Part shown: one piece after another, positions 1 through 8,748 of the stretch
How positions within the stretch are numbered: position 1 is the first letter of the stretch
Layout: each line of letters begins with the position of its first letter
From: an uncultured Bacteroidia bacterium
Lineage (GTDB): Bacteria; Bacteroidota; Bacteroidia; Bacteroidales; UBA932
Direction: 5' to 3'
Assembly: GCA_902785575.1 (NCBI GenBank)
Contig: CACZZF010000002.1
Coordinates: 1 to 64,000, forward strand
Length of the DNA stretch: 64,000 nt
Notes under the pieces: model-generated
What the model was told of the DNA's origin: nothing
Database searches by the model: none
Seen by the model: only the letters and a program-made list of their open reading frames with translations
Translations under genes and position numbers: made by a program

Positions 1-123
1 GACCGTATAAAACTGCGCCTTAAAATGAGCCCTGTAAAGTATAGACTTACACACTTATCATCTTTCAATAACCCGTCCAACTTTTAGGGTGCACTTCACA
101 AAATGGGTGCCTCCGCAAAGGAA

Positions 124-834
124 TCACCCTTCCAGGCATCTGCAAGGCATATTGCTCTGCCCTTGGTTTGTATTTTTTTTAAAATCGACTGTCTTTCGGG
201 AGCTGAACTCGCAGCCGCACCAGGTCTGATTGTACAGGGCGCAGGACTTTATCAGGAAGTTCCTGCGCTCTTGCATTCCGCCCTTGCGCCAATTCTGACC
301 CCACCAGGAAACAGAGGTTCCATCGACGGCCAGAAGGCCTGCTGAGTCAACTTGGGAGAGATCTTTCCAGCGGGATGATGCGAGTGTGGTGGTGAGGATG
401 TCATAGCCGTGCGAGGCGGCATATTCCGCAGCTCTCAAAAGCCGGAACTCGAAGCAGGCCTGACACCTAGGTCCCCGTTCCGGCCCAGCCAAGGCGACCC
501 CTGAGCCTGTCGAAGGGCCGTGGTTCGACAAGCTCACCAACCGGCATCTGACATACTCCAGCCACGCCCCATGATCGTATTCATCATCAACTACTTCCAT
601 CCCGAATGAAGCGGCGTACCGGGCCAGCTCGTCCCTGCGTTTGGCATATTCCTCAAAAGGTACGATGTTCGAGTTGCTGAAGAACACTCCGGGCCTCAGC
701 CCCTCCTCGACCATCCATTCCAGTATGGCGGTTGAACAAGGCGCGCAGCAGCAATGAAGCAGGATCCGACTATTATGTAAGTCGAACCCTTCCGGCAGCT
801 CCGGTCTAAATGAGCATCCCTCGAAATGTCCCAT
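124..834 (-). CDS. queH: Epoxyqueuosine reductase QueH (DUF208 family)
   Basis: Predicted to catalyse the last step of queuosine synthesis, reducing epoxyqueuosine to queuosine in tRNA with an iron-sulfur centre. The family hallmarks are visible: the cysteine cluster HCCCAPC near residue 30, FSNSNIVPFEEY, the pair RCQACFEFRL, LTTTLASSRWKD and a late WCGC. The length (236 aa) is normal for the family. Between WLEYVRCRL and GPERGPRC the protein carries about 15 extra residues (NHGPSTGSG and flanks) encoded by a palindromic repeat at 499-542, still in frame. The gene stands alone and divergent from the efflux operon. The C-terminal tail after WCGC is longer than I expect and of unknown relevance. 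The family call is firm; the insertion is seen directly. Confidence 0.9.
   Translation of the reverse strand: MGHFEGCSFRPELPEGFDLHNSRILLHCCCAPCSTAILEWMVEEGLRPGVFFSNSNIVPFEEYAKRRDELARYAASFGMEVVDDEYDHGAWLEYVRCRLVSLSNHGPSTGSGVALAGPERGPRCQACFEFRLLRAAEYAASHGYDILTTTLASSRWKDLSQVDSAGLLAVDGTSVSWWGQNWRKGGMQERRNFLIKSCALYNQTWCGCEFSSRKTVDFKKNTNQGQSNMPCRCLEG
499..542. repeat. In-frame palindromic repeat inside queH
   Basis: The 19-bp element CCCTGAGCCTGTCGAAGGG (499-517) is followed by an inverted partial copy, TTCGACAAGCTCA at 524-536. The two 13-bp arms (502-514 and 524-536) match at 12 of 13 positions and would form a hairpin. The same 19-bp element recurs at 12064, 29513, 40134, 40260 and, with changes, at 14041 and 18051. 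Confidence 0.85.
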
Positions 835-931
835 GATCTTTTTACAATCACGAAGTTATCAATTATTTGTCACAAATTATCGTCCTCTTCGTCTTATTAT
901 AAGCGAGGGGACGATTTTTGTTGAAATAGTG

Positions 932-961
932 TTGCAAATAAGAAAATAATACTTACATTTG
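932..961 (+). promoter_or_regulatory. Bacteroidales-type promoter of the efflux operon
   Basis: TTG at 932-934, a 19-nt spacer, then TACATTTG at 954-961. This fits the Bacteroides -33/-7 consensus (TTTG, about 19 nt, TAnnTTTG). A second possible -7 box, TATTTTTG, lies at 1060-1067, 21 nt before the ATPase start codon. An inverted repeat of 10 bp (1030-1039 and 1049-1058) lies between the two. Confidence 0.6.
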
Positions 962-962
962 C

Positions 963-986
963 AGTGTATTAGTTTTGTAATACACT
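963..986. promoter_or_regulatory. Candidate operator palindrome over the predicted start site
   Basis: AGTGTATTA (963-971) and TAATACACT (978-986) form a perfect 9-bp inverted repeat with a 6-nt centre. It begins two bases after the -7 box, so a bound dimeric repressor would cover the transcription start. No regulator gene lies next to it in the window. GntR/YtrA or PadR type regulators often control such transporters, but that link is inference. Confidence 0.5.
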
Positions 987-1088
987 AATAACAACAAAGG
1001 CGAGGCCTAAAGAAATGTAAAATTTTATTAAATAATTATTGATTTTCGATAATTATTTATATTTTTGCGAAAACGAACAACAAAAAAT

Positions 1089-1811
1089 ATGCTGATAGAG
1101 CTAAAAGACGTCAACAAGACATACTTCGGAGCGCAGCCGCTGCATGTTTTGAAAGGTATCAACCTCGGGATCGAGCGCGGAGAGTTCGTGTCCATCATGG
1201 GAGCCTCTGGATCCGGGAAGTCCACCCTTCTGAATATTCTCGGGATCCTGGACAATTATGATTCCGGAGAATACAGGATCAACGGGAAGCTGATCTGGGA
1301 CCTGAGCGAGGCGAAGGCGGCCGAGTACCGCAACAAGATGATTGGCTTCATATTCCAATCCTATAACCTGATCAGTTTCAAGACCGCTGTCGAAAATGTG
1401 GAACTGCCCCTGTTCTATCAAGGAGTCAGCCGCCACAAACGTCATGAGATGGCGATGGAATATATTGAGCGCCTGGGACTTAAAGATTGGGCCGGGCACT
1501 ATCCCAACGAAATGTCTGGCGGCCAGAAGCAAAGGGTGGCTATCGCCAGGGCGCTTGTGACCAAGCCGGACATCATCCTGGCTGACGAGCCTACCGGAGC
1601 CCTCGATTCCAAAACTTCCGTAGAAATCATGGATCTTCTCAAGGAACTAAATGAGAAAGAGAAGCTTACGATCATTGTTGTCACACATGAGAGCGGAGTC
1701 GCCAACTACACGAACAGGATCATCCATATAAAAGACGGTGTCATAGGCCAGATAGAGGAGAACAGGGCACATGATTCAGTCAGGTTCGGCTCTGACGGAC
1801 CCCTTAAATAA
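1089..1811 (+). CDS. ABC transporter ATPase, MacB/LolD type
   Basis: ATPase subunit that powers a MacB-type mechanotransmission transporter, working at the inner membrane with the two permeases downstream. Walker A (GASGSGKST, residues 38-46), Q-loop Gln90, the signature MSGGQKQRVAIARAL (142-156), Walker B (IILADEPTG, 162-170) and the H-loop His200 are all present, so the enzyme should be active. I place the start at the ATG at 1089 because alignable sequence begins with MLIELKDV; an upstream in-frame start at 1065 would overlap the second promoter. The gene is first in an operon of five: ATPase, two permeases, adaptor, outer-membrane channel. The substrate cannot be read from the sequence; family members export peptides, macrolides or lipoproteins. 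Confidence 0.9.
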   Translation: MLIELKDVNKTYFGAQPLHVLKGINLGIERGEFVSIMGASGSGKSTLLNILGILDNYDSGEYRINGKLIWDLSEAKAAEYRNKMIGFIFQSYNLISFKTAVENVELPLFYQGVSRHKRHEMAMEYIERLGLKDWAGHYPNEMSGGQKQRVAIARALVTKPDIILADEPTGALDSKTSVEIMDLLKELNEKEKLTIIVVTHESGVANYTNRIIHIKDGVIGQIEENRAHDSVRFGSDGPLK

Positions 1812-1822
1812 AGCGGTAAAAG

Positions 1823-3085
1823 ATGCTGGATCTATTCTCGGAAATATGGAGTACCCTGCGGCAGAACAAGCTGCGCACGACCCTGACCGGCCTTGCCGTC
1901 AGTTGGGGTATTATAATCATTATCGTTCTGATCGGAACCGGCAACGGCTTGATGAACGCGCTGCTGAACAATTCTATGGACGAGATCCAGAATATAATCT
2001 CGGTCTTCCCTGGCGTGACCAGCAAGCCCTACAACGGAATCAAGGAAGGGACGGGAGTTCGTTTCAATTACAGGGACATCTCTTTCTCTGATCAGTTCAG
2101 CGAGAAGATAGACAGGGCTTTCGGCAATCTGGAGTTCTCGGATACGATAAGCTTTGGCCGCGAGGCCCTTTCTTCCGAAGTCTACGGAGTAGATCCCCTA
2201 ATTAAGGATGTTTGGTGGGTCAAGATGGTCGCCGGTCGCTTCATCAACAAGAAAGACCTGGATGAAAACAGCAAGCATATAGTCATTGATGAGGACGCAG
2301 CCTCTCAATTGCTTGGAGATTCAAAAGACTATTCCCAGCTGCTTGGAAAGCATATCACGGTTGGAAATATCCCGTTCAAAGTCATAGGGATAAATGAGTC
2401 TAAAGAACAATCCTGGGGGCATGACGCTTATATTCCCTATACTACGGCGAAGACTATGCGCACCGAGGGAGCATGGCTCAACAGGATCACACTCGAGTTC
2501 CATGATCTTGAGACAAAAGAGGCTAACGAAGAATTTGAGAAAGCCTACAAGAGAGGTATCAACATATTCCACGGCTATGATCCCGAAGACACCAGGACGA
2601 CCTATCTGAGCAACGCTTACCTCAATAATCAAGAGATGAGCAAGGCGATACGTATCATACGTCTGGCTCTGTGGATTCTCGGTTTCCTGACCCTTCTTAG
2701 CGGAATAGTCGGAGTGTCCAACATCATGCTGATCACAGTCAAGGAGCGCATCCATGAGTTCGGCATCCGGAAGGCGCTGGGTGCCAAACCTATGTCAATC
2801 ATGAAGTTGATAGTGGTCGAGAGTGTTGTGATAACCGCCGTGTTCGGTTATATCGGCATGGTGTTAGGGATGGTGGCGGATTTCGCCTTGGACAAGACTA
2901 TCGGCTCCCATCCGATGGATCTGGGTATTACCCAGCTGTATATATTCAAGAATATTGGAGTCGGATTCGATGTCGCGATTGAAGCCACGTTGCTTCTCAT
3001 CGTGGCAGGAACGATCGCCGGAATCATCCCGGCCTGGAAGGGCGCCAGAGTTCGTCCGATAGAGGCTTTGAGAGCGGATAAATAG
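1823..3085 (+). CDS. MacB-like ABC transporter permease (first copy)
   Basis: Inner-membrane permease with the MacB topology: an N-terminal membrane segment (about residues 20-45), a large periplasmic MacB_PCD domain, and a C-terminal FtsX domain with three membrane segments. FtsX hallmarks are SGIVGVSNIMLITVKER followed by EFGIRKALGA, and the terminal PAWKGARVRPIEALRADK. It starts 12 nt after the ATPase stop and ends 11 nt before the second permease, so the genes are co-transcribed. Two different permease genes in tandem suggest a heterodimer, in contrast to the MacB homodimer of E. coli where ATPase and permease are fused. Confidence 0.88.
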   Translation: MLDLFSEIWSTLRQNKLRTTLTGLAVSWGIIIIIVLIGTGNGLMNALLNNSMDEIQNIISVFPGVTSKPYNGIKEGTGVRFNYRDISFSDQFSEKIDRAFGNLEFSDTISFGREALSSEVYGVDPLIKDVWWVKMVAGRFINKKDLDENSKHIVIDEDAASQLLGDSKDYSQLLGKHITVGNIPFKVIGINESKEQSWGHDAYIPYTTAKTMRTEGAWLNRITLEFHDLETKEANEEFEKAYKRGINIFHGYDPEDTRTTYLSNAYLNNQEMSKAIRIIRLALWILGFLTLLSGIVGVSNIMLITVKERIHEFGIRKALGAKPMSIMKLIVVESVVITAVFGYIGMVLGMVADFALDKTIGSHPMDLGITQLYIFKNIGVGFDVAIEATLLLIVAGTIAGIIPAWKGARVRPIEALRADK

Positions 3086-3096
3086 GAGGGAAGGTC

Positions 3097-4347
3097 ATGA
3101 GATTCGATATCGACAGATATAAAGAGATAGTTGACACCCTGTCACGCAACCGCAGCAGGACCCTCCTGACCGGTTTCGGAATATTCTGGGGCATATTCAT
3201 GCTGCTCATCATGTTGGGTGGCGGGAACGGTCTCAAAACCATTCTCAATGAGAATTTCGAAGGCTTCGCATCCAACGCCATCATGGTTGGAAGCGGCAGA
3301 ACCTCAAAGCCTTACGGGGGCTTTAAGAGGGATCGTTTCTGGTACATGGACAAAAATGACATCGACGCCATAAAGACCCTTATCCCCGAAGCTGACATAG
3401 TCACGATGATGGATGCCGACTGGGGAGGAGCCATAGCCTACGGAGAGAATTCATATTCCGGAATCGTCAAGGGCATGACCCATGAATATCGTGGAGTTGA
3501 ATCTCCAAAGATGATGTTCGGACGCTGGCTGAATGAGGTTGATTGCGCCCAGGAAAGAAAAGTCTGTGTGATTGGCAAAAGGGTGTGGTCCAACCTGTTC
3601 CCTGATGGGGAGGATCCTACCGGCCGTTTTATCAAGGTCAAGAACTCCTACTTCCAGGTTATCGGTGTTGACGGACGAGACGGAGGAATCAACATCAATG
3701 GAAGTCCCGCCCAAAGCGTGGTGATTCCCTACCAGCTTATGGACAAGATGAATAATAGGGGAGGAAGGTTTGACATCATGTGTATGACAGCTAAGGAAGG
3801 AGCTGATTCTGAGGAGTTTCAAGAGAAAGTCAGAGCCCTTTTGTCAAGGCGCCATTCAATCGCCCCGGACGACAAGAACGCCATGATGATGCTTGACACG
3901 GAGAAGATATTCAAGATAGTGGACAACCTTTTCAAGGGAGTCAACATCCTTGTCATCCTGGTCGGCCTCGGCACCCTCTTGGCCGGAGCTATCGGAGTGT
4001 CCAACATCATGATGGTGACCGTCAAGGAACGCACGACAGAGATCGGCATCCGCAGGGCTATTGGAGCCACTCCGAAGATGATCCTGTCGCAGATTATCAC
4101 CGAAAGCGTCGGTTTGACAGTGCTGGCCGGAATGTTCGGAATCCTGTTCTCTGTGCTGATTCTTTGGGCCGCGGGGAATGTTGTGTCCAGCCTGCCGGAT
4201 TTCTCCGATCCGATCTCTTTCCAGATCGGTTTCTGGATCGGTATAGCGGTGTTTTCACTGCTTGCTGTCCTTGGGGTCCTGGCCGGCCTTGCCCCTGCCC
4301 TTAGGGCTATGAATATCAAACCTGTAGACGCCATGCGAGACGAATAA
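3097..4347 (+). CDS. MacB-like ABC transporter permease (second copy)
   Basis: Paralogue of the preceding gene with the same layout: N-terminal membrane segment after RNRSRTLLTGFGIFWGIF, a periplasmic MacB_PCD domain, then the FtsX domain with GAIGVSNIMMVTVKERTTEI and GIRRAIGATPKMI, ending PALRAMNIKPVDAMRDE. Both copies keep the conserved ERxxEIGIRxAxGA cytoplasmic coupling motif, so both probably contact the ATPase. A GGAGGG sequence just before the ATG (about 3086-3092) is a more classical ribosome binding site than most genes here have. The 58-bp gap to the adaptor gene contains one copy of the 26-bp repeat. Confidence 0.88.
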   Translation: MRFDIDRYKEIVDTLSRNRSRTLLTGFGIFWGIFMLLIMLGGGNGLKTILNENFEGFASNAIMVGSGRTSKPYGGFKRDRFWYMDKNDIDAIKTLIPEADIVTMMDADWGGAIAYGENSYSGIVKGMTHEYRGVESPKMMFGRWLNEVDCAQERKVCVIGKRVWSNLFPDGEDPTGRFIKVKNSYFQVIGVDGRDGGININGSPAQSVVIPYQLMDKMNNRGGRFDIMCMTAKEGADSEEFQEKVRALLSRRHSIAPDDKNAMMMLDTEKIFKIVDNLFKGVNILVILVGLGTLLAGAIGVSNIMMVTVKERTTEIGIRRAIGATPKMILSQIITESVGLTVLAGMFGILFSVLILWAAGNVVSSLPDFSDPISFQIGFWIGIAVFSLLAVLGVLAGLAPALRAMNIKPVDAMRDE

Positions 4348-4351
4348 CCTT

Positions 4352-4377
4352 GTCATCCTGAGCGAAGCGAAGGATCT
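4352..4377. repeat. Intergenic copy of the 26-bp repeat (class A)
   Basis: Runs from GTCATCCTGAGC to GAAGCGAAGGATCT, between the second permease and the adaptor gene. It is identical to the copy inside the GH106 gene at 58488-58513. It interrupts the operon without a T-tract, so it does not look like an ordinary terminator. Confidence 0.85.
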
Positions 4378-4405
4378 AAAACAGAAAACAAAAAAGATAA
4401 ATAAT

Positions 4406-5500
4406 ATGAGAAAGAACCTTAAGTACATCATTCTGGCGCTGGTCGCCATCATCTTCGTGGCCACATTCGTGGCCCTGTGGAAGAACTCCAGGCCGAAAGA
4501 GATCCGTTACGAGCAGTTGGAAGCTACTGTCAAGGACATCCAGAAGACATCCGTCGTGACCGGAAAGATTATCCCCAGGGACGAGGTCAATATCAAGCCT
4601 CAGATCAGCGGTATCATCTCAGAGCTTTACAAAGAGGCTGGAGAGAATGTCGTTGAGGGAGAGATTATCGCCAAGGTCAAGGTTATTCCCGAGATGAGCT
4701 CATTGAGTTCCGCGCAGTCAAGAGTCCGCCTGGCTGAGATCAACCTCAAGCAGGCCCAGACCAACTATGACCGTGAGAAAGCCCTGTATGACAAGAATCT
4801 TGTCAGCGCTGAGGAATATGACCAGGTAAGCCAGGCTCTGGCCCAGGCCAAAGAAGAGAAGGCCGCCGCCATCGAGACCTTAGAAGTTGTCCGCGACGGA
4901 GTGTCGAAGAGCAACGCAAGGTCGAGCTCAACTCTCATTAGATCAACTATTTCCGGATTGATTTTGGATATTCCCGTAAAGGTTGGAAACTCTGTGACAC
5001 AGAGTAACACGTTCAATGACGGAACAACCATCGCTACCGTGGCGAATATGGGTGATCTGATTTTCGACGGTTTCATTGATGAGACAGAAGTCGGTCGTGT
5101 CCACGAGGGCGTGCCGATGAAGATCACAGTCGGCGCCTTGAAAGATGTGACCTTTGACGCCGTGATGGAGTTCATATCCCCGAAGGCCCAGGAGAAGAAC
5201 GGGACCAACGAGTTCGAGATCAAGGCCGCAGTGACCGTCCCTGACAGTATAACGGTTCGTTCCGGCTATAGCGCCAACGCTGAGATCCGGCTTGAAGGCG
5301 TGGAAGGAGTCCTGTCCATCCCCGAGAGCGCTTTGTCCTTCGAAGGTGATTCTACCTTCGTCTATCTTGTGAAGGGTGAGAAGAAATATGAGAAAGCCCC
5401 TGTTGTCACCGGTCTTTCCGATGGAATCAACATCGAGGTCAAGTCTGGCCTTAAGGAAGGTGATAAGGTACGTGGCAACCAGATAATCGAGAAGAAGTGA
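4406..5500 (+). CDS. Efflux periplasmic adaptor (HlyD/MacA type)
   Basis: Membrane-fusion protein linking the inner-membrane transporter to the TolC-like channel. An N-terminal membrane anchor (about residues 6-25) is followed by a biotinyl-lipoyl half motif, a coiled-coil hairpin rich in Gln, Ala and Glu (about 95-170), the returning lipoyl half, a beta-barrel region and a C-terminal membrane-proximal domain (364 aa in all, normal). VTGKIIPRDEVNIKPQISG is typical of MacA-like adaptors. The stop overlaps the next start codon (TGATG at 5498-5502), implying translational coupling with the channel gene. Confidence 0.88.
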   Translation: MRKNLKYIILALVAIIFVATFVALWKNSRPKEIRYEQLEATVKDIQKTSVVTGKIIPRDEVNIKPQISGIISELYKEAGENVVEGEIIAKVKVIPEMSSLSSAQSRVRLAEINLKQAQTNYDREKALYDKNLVSAEEYDQVSQALAQAKEEKAAAIETLEVVRDGVSKSNARSSSTLIRSTISGLILDIPVKVGNSVTQSNTFNDGTTIATVANMGDLIFDGFIDETEVGRVHEGVPMKITVGALKDVTFDAVMEFISPKAQEKNGTNEFEIKAAVTVPDSITVRSGYSANAEIRLEGVEGVLSIPESALSFEGDSTFVYLVKGEKKYEKAPVVTGLSDGINIEVKSGLKEGDKVRGNQIIEKK

Positions 5501-6825
5501 TGAAAAGAATACTTTTTTTACCCATAACCGTTATTTTAATGTCCTGGGCCGCTTCTGGCCAGACCCACAGCGGCCCCTGGACTTTAGCCGAATGCATCCG
5601 TCACGCTCAGGAGAATAACATTACCCTCCAACAGACGGAACTGCAGGTCAAGCAAAGGGAGATTCAGCTGGAGACCGCCAAGGGAAGCCGCCTGCCGATG
5701 GTCAGCGGTAGCGCCAGCGAGAATCTTTCCTTCGGACGAGGCCTCACCGCAGATAACACCTATTCCAACACCAACACGACCAGCACCGGCTTCTCACTCG
5801 GCACTTCCGTTCCGGTTTTCCAGGGCTTGAGGATAAGCAATGGAATTAAAGAGAATGAGTTGGGCCTTAAAGCCGCCACCGCCGACCTGCAGAAAGCCAG
5901 GGAGGATATGAGCGTGTCGGTCGCCCAGGCCTATACCCAGATACTGTATAACATGGAGCTGCTGGATGTGGCCCTGAACCAGGTCGGAATCGACTCCCTT
6001 CAGCTGGTCAGGCTCGAGGCTCTGCTTGAGAACGGAAAGGCCTCTACTTCCCAGGTTGCCCAGCAGAAGGCGGCCCTAGGGCAAAGCCGTCTGTCGGCCA
6101 CCCAGGCCCGCAACAATCTCAATATCTCCCTTCTGGACTTGTCCCAGCTTCTGGAACTTCCTGATCCTGAGGGATTTTCCATAGTCCGTCCGAATGTCCC
6201 TATCGATGGGATCTTACTTGGAAATCCGGAGGATATCTATGCGGAGGCCATCCAGAACAAACCTGCCGTGAAGGCCGAGATGTTCCGCCTGGACGCCACT
6301 GAATTCTCCATCAAGAGCGCCAAGGGCGCCTTCTTGCCCTCAATCAGTGCCAGCGGCGGAGTCGGAACCAATTATTACACAATGAGTGCGGCTCCTTCGG
6401 CGGTGTTCTTCGACCAGATCAAGAACAACTTCAGCCAGTATCTTGGCCTTTCGCTCAGCGTGCCGATTTTCTCCGGATTCCAGAACCGGAATCAGGTCCG
6501 TTCCGCCGAACTTGCCAGGACAAACCAGAGACTTCTTCTCGAGAACACAAAGAAATCCCTCTACAAAGAGATACAGCAGGCCTATTACAACGCTGTGGCG
6601 GCTTCTGAGAAGTACCGTTCCAGTGTCGACGCGCAGGCCAGCGCCAGGGAGTCTTTCGAACTTGTCCAGGCCAAGTACGAGAACGGCAAGGCCAACATTA
6701 CCGAATTCAACGAGTCAAGGGACACTTGGCTCAGGGCAGAGTCCGATCTCGTGCGTTCCCGCTACGAGTATCTCTATTCCGCCAAACTGCTTGATTTCTA
6801 CCGGGGGCGTCCGCTGGAGTTCTGA
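5500..6825 (+). CDS. TolC-like outer membrane efflux protein
   Basis: Outer-membrane channel that completes the tripartite exporter. A signal peptide ends near residue 20 (ASGQ). Two OEP repeats follow, each opening with the usual long helices (LAECIRHAQENNITLQQTEL near the start; a second block near VKAEMFRLDATEFSIKSAKG) and beta strands that are rich in Gly, Ser and Asn (SENLSFGRGL). I prefer the ATG at 5500, which overlaps the adaptor stop by one base, over a GTG three bases upstream. The 441-aa length is usual for Bacteroidota TolC proteins. Confidence 0.88.
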   Translation: MKRILFLPITVILMSWAASGQTHSGPWTLAECIRHAQENNITLQQTELQVKQREIQLETAKGSRLPMVSGSASENLSFGRGLTADNTYSNTNTTSTGFSLGTSVPVFQGLRISNGIKENELGLKAATADLQKAREDMSVSVAQAYTQILYNMELLDVALNQVGIDSLQLVRLEALLENGKASTSQVAQQKAALGQSRLSATQARNNLNISLLDLSQLLELPDPEGFSIVRPNVPIDGILLGNPEDIYAEAIQNKPAVKAEMFRLDATEFSIKSAKGAFLPSISASGGVGTNYYTMSAAPSAVFFDQIKNNFSQYLGLSLSVPIFSGFQNRNQVRSAELARTNQRLLLENTKKSLYKEIQQAYYNAVAASEKYRSSVDAQASARESFELVQAKYENGKANITEFNESRDTWLRAESDLVRSRYEYLYSAKLLDFYRGRPLEF

Positions 6826-6867
6826 AAAATCATCATTATATTTGGACATTGTTCCGAATATTAATTG

Positions 6868-8742
6868 ATGATTATGAGAAATAGATTTTTACTTTTCCCC
6901 ACCATGGCCGCGCTGGTGATTCTGTCAGCGTGCAGCCCCAAGACCGTCAATTCGAGACGTGGAGTCGCTGATGACCAGCCCGATGGTGGCGCGTTCACCG
7001 AAAAGACCTTCCCGGTGGTCACTAAAGTCGCTCCGGACGGGGAAGTCACCCTTCGTTTCTACGACGCCCTTCCCGATGTTGCCTACATCTCAGCCGCTGA
7101 TTTCCAGTCTATTGTGCTGCCTGGATCGACAATGACCGTCACCCATACCGGTGTCGGGGAATACACTCTCGCCAATGGCGACGCCAAGGCGGTTGTGAAC
7201 GTCAACAAGGATGTTTTCGTGTCCTCTGATTTCGACGCTTTCACGAATATGATGAGCCTCCTGCAGCCCGGAATGGCCAATGTATACTATGATGGTATGC
7301 CCTTCATCCGATACAAGGGCATTACCATGACACCGGCGGTCTCCACTGTCACGTTGGATTTCGCTAAATATGGGATAGACATCCATGCTGATGGCAAGGG
7401 AGCGGTCTATTTCCCATTTGCCACACTGGCCGATATGTATTCCGACCTGTTCTATCACCACGCCGGTTTCAATGGTGAGAAGGTTGTGGCGAACACGTCT
7501 GTCAACGAGGTGAGTCTCGCCAGGATAGATCCGGACTACAACAAGGCCCTTCTAGCCAACAGGACCCGCTCCGCGTCCTTGGCGGAATTCACTTATAAGG
7601 AACTCTGCTTCGCGATGGATCATTTTTACGGATTCCCCGGCCGTGTCGCTTTGAATGACAAGCTTATCGCTAAAGGCATGGACAAGACCCTCGAAGAGGA
7701 TCTCAAGGCGGGTCCGACAATCAAGAAACTCTTGAAATCCACTGATTTGGCGGAGTTTATTGTTGGTATGGGAGGTTTGAACGCCCTTTACTACGAGGGA
7801 CATACTTCAATGGATATATCTTCAGCCATGGGCCGCGACCGCTCTCAGTATGAGGAGCTAGCCTCCGCCATCAAGCGTATCCAAGAAGAGAATAAGGATG
7901 TCATGGATGCCATCAGGGAAGGGCGCGCCACTATGGGAGGCCGGTCTCTTGAGGTCATGGCGGTACGAACCCTGCGTCCACAGAGCTATGGCGACGCCCA
8001 GGCCACTTACGTCAAGAAAGGCAACACGGCTGTTTGTGTGTTCAACTCGTTCAACACTAGGGCAGAGGACGCCTGGAAAGCATATTATGCGGGAACGGGC
8101 CCCAAACCCGGCATTGATGATAACAAGGGAGACTCTATGGTTATATTCCTTGACGCCCTCAACAAAGCCGAGGCGGATCCTGAAGTCGAGAACTTCATTG
8201 TTGACATCACCTCCAATGGTGGTGGGTCCGCGGACATAGTCATGGCCATGACATCCCTGATCATGAACAAGAGCTATCTTTGCTACGACAATCCACTTAC
8301 GAGACAAAGGTCCATTGTGGAGTATGAGGTTGACCGCAATTTTGACGGTGTTTTTGACGAAAAGGACAAGGATGTGAAGTACAATCTCAACTTCGGAGTC
8401 TTGACCTCTGACATCTCTTTCTCTTGCGGAAACCTTTTCCCCTCAATGCTTAAGGATGCCGGTATCCCCGTGATAGGCGAGAAATCCGGTGGCGGAAGCT
8501 GCGCCATCCAGGCCATGTGCACCGCTGACGGGTTCTGTTTCCAGATATCGTCCTTCCGCTCAAGGCTGAACTCGCTTAAAGGCGAGAATATAGATACAGG
8601 AATCCTCCCCGATATTCCTATTGACAGTAATTCCATGGTTGAGGTTGTTGGGCCCAATGAAACCAAGATGACTGTCAAGAATTACAAGGATTTCTATGAT
8701 ATCGAGAAAGTCGGCCAATTAGTAAAAGAAAGAGCTAAATAA
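6868..8742 (+). CDS. S41-family peptidase lipoprotein
   Basis: Probable periplasmic or outer-membrane serine protease of the tail-specific (S41, CtpA-like) family. The N-terminus is a type II signal peptide with the lipobox LSAC. The C-terminal half has the S41 elements FIVDITSNGGGSADIV, a candidate nucleophile serine in ISFSCGNLF, and GEKSGGGSCAIQ. I do not recognise a clear PDZ domain. The start is the ATG at 6868; a second ATG at 6874 would also give a full signal peptide. It follows the efflux operon by 42 nt and is followed by a peptidase gene 6 nt on. It may be co-transcribed with them, but a role in export is not shown. Confidence 0.8.
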   Translation: MIMRNRFLLFPTMAALVILSACSPKTVNSRRGVADDQPDGGAFTEKTFPVVTKVAPDGEVTLRFYDALPDVAYISAADFQSIVLPGSTMTVTHTGVGEYTLANGDAKAVVNVNKDVFVSSDFDAFTNMMSLLQPGMANVYYDGMPFIRYKGITMTPAVSTVTLDFAKYGIDIHADGKGAVYFPFATLADMYSDLFYHHAGFNGEKVVANTSVNEVSLARIDPDYNKALLANRTRSASLAEFTYKELCFAMDHFYGFPGRVALNDKLIAKGMDKTLEEDLKAGPTIKKLLKSTDLAEFIVGMGGLNALYYEGHTSMDISSAMGRDRSQYEELASAIKRIQEENKDVMDAIREGRATMGGRSLEVMAVRTLRPQSYGDAQATYVKKGNTAVCVFNSFNTRAEDAWKAYYAGTGPKPGIDDNKGDSMVIFLDALNKAEADPEVENFIVDITSNGGGSADIVMAMTSLIMNKSYLCYDNPLTRQRSIVEYEVDRNFDGVFDEKDKDVKYNLNFGVLTSDISFSCGNLFPSMLKDAGIPVIGEKSGGGSCAIQAMCTADGFCFQISSFRSRLNSLKGENIDTGILPDIPIDSNSMVEVVGPNETKMTVKNYKDFYDIEKVGQLVKERAK

Positions 8743-8748
8743 TTCAAT

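Noticed and set aside
4352..4377. 26-bp repeat as an ordinary transcription terminator
   Set aside because: No T-tract follows, the stem is imperfect, and identical copies lie inside genes.
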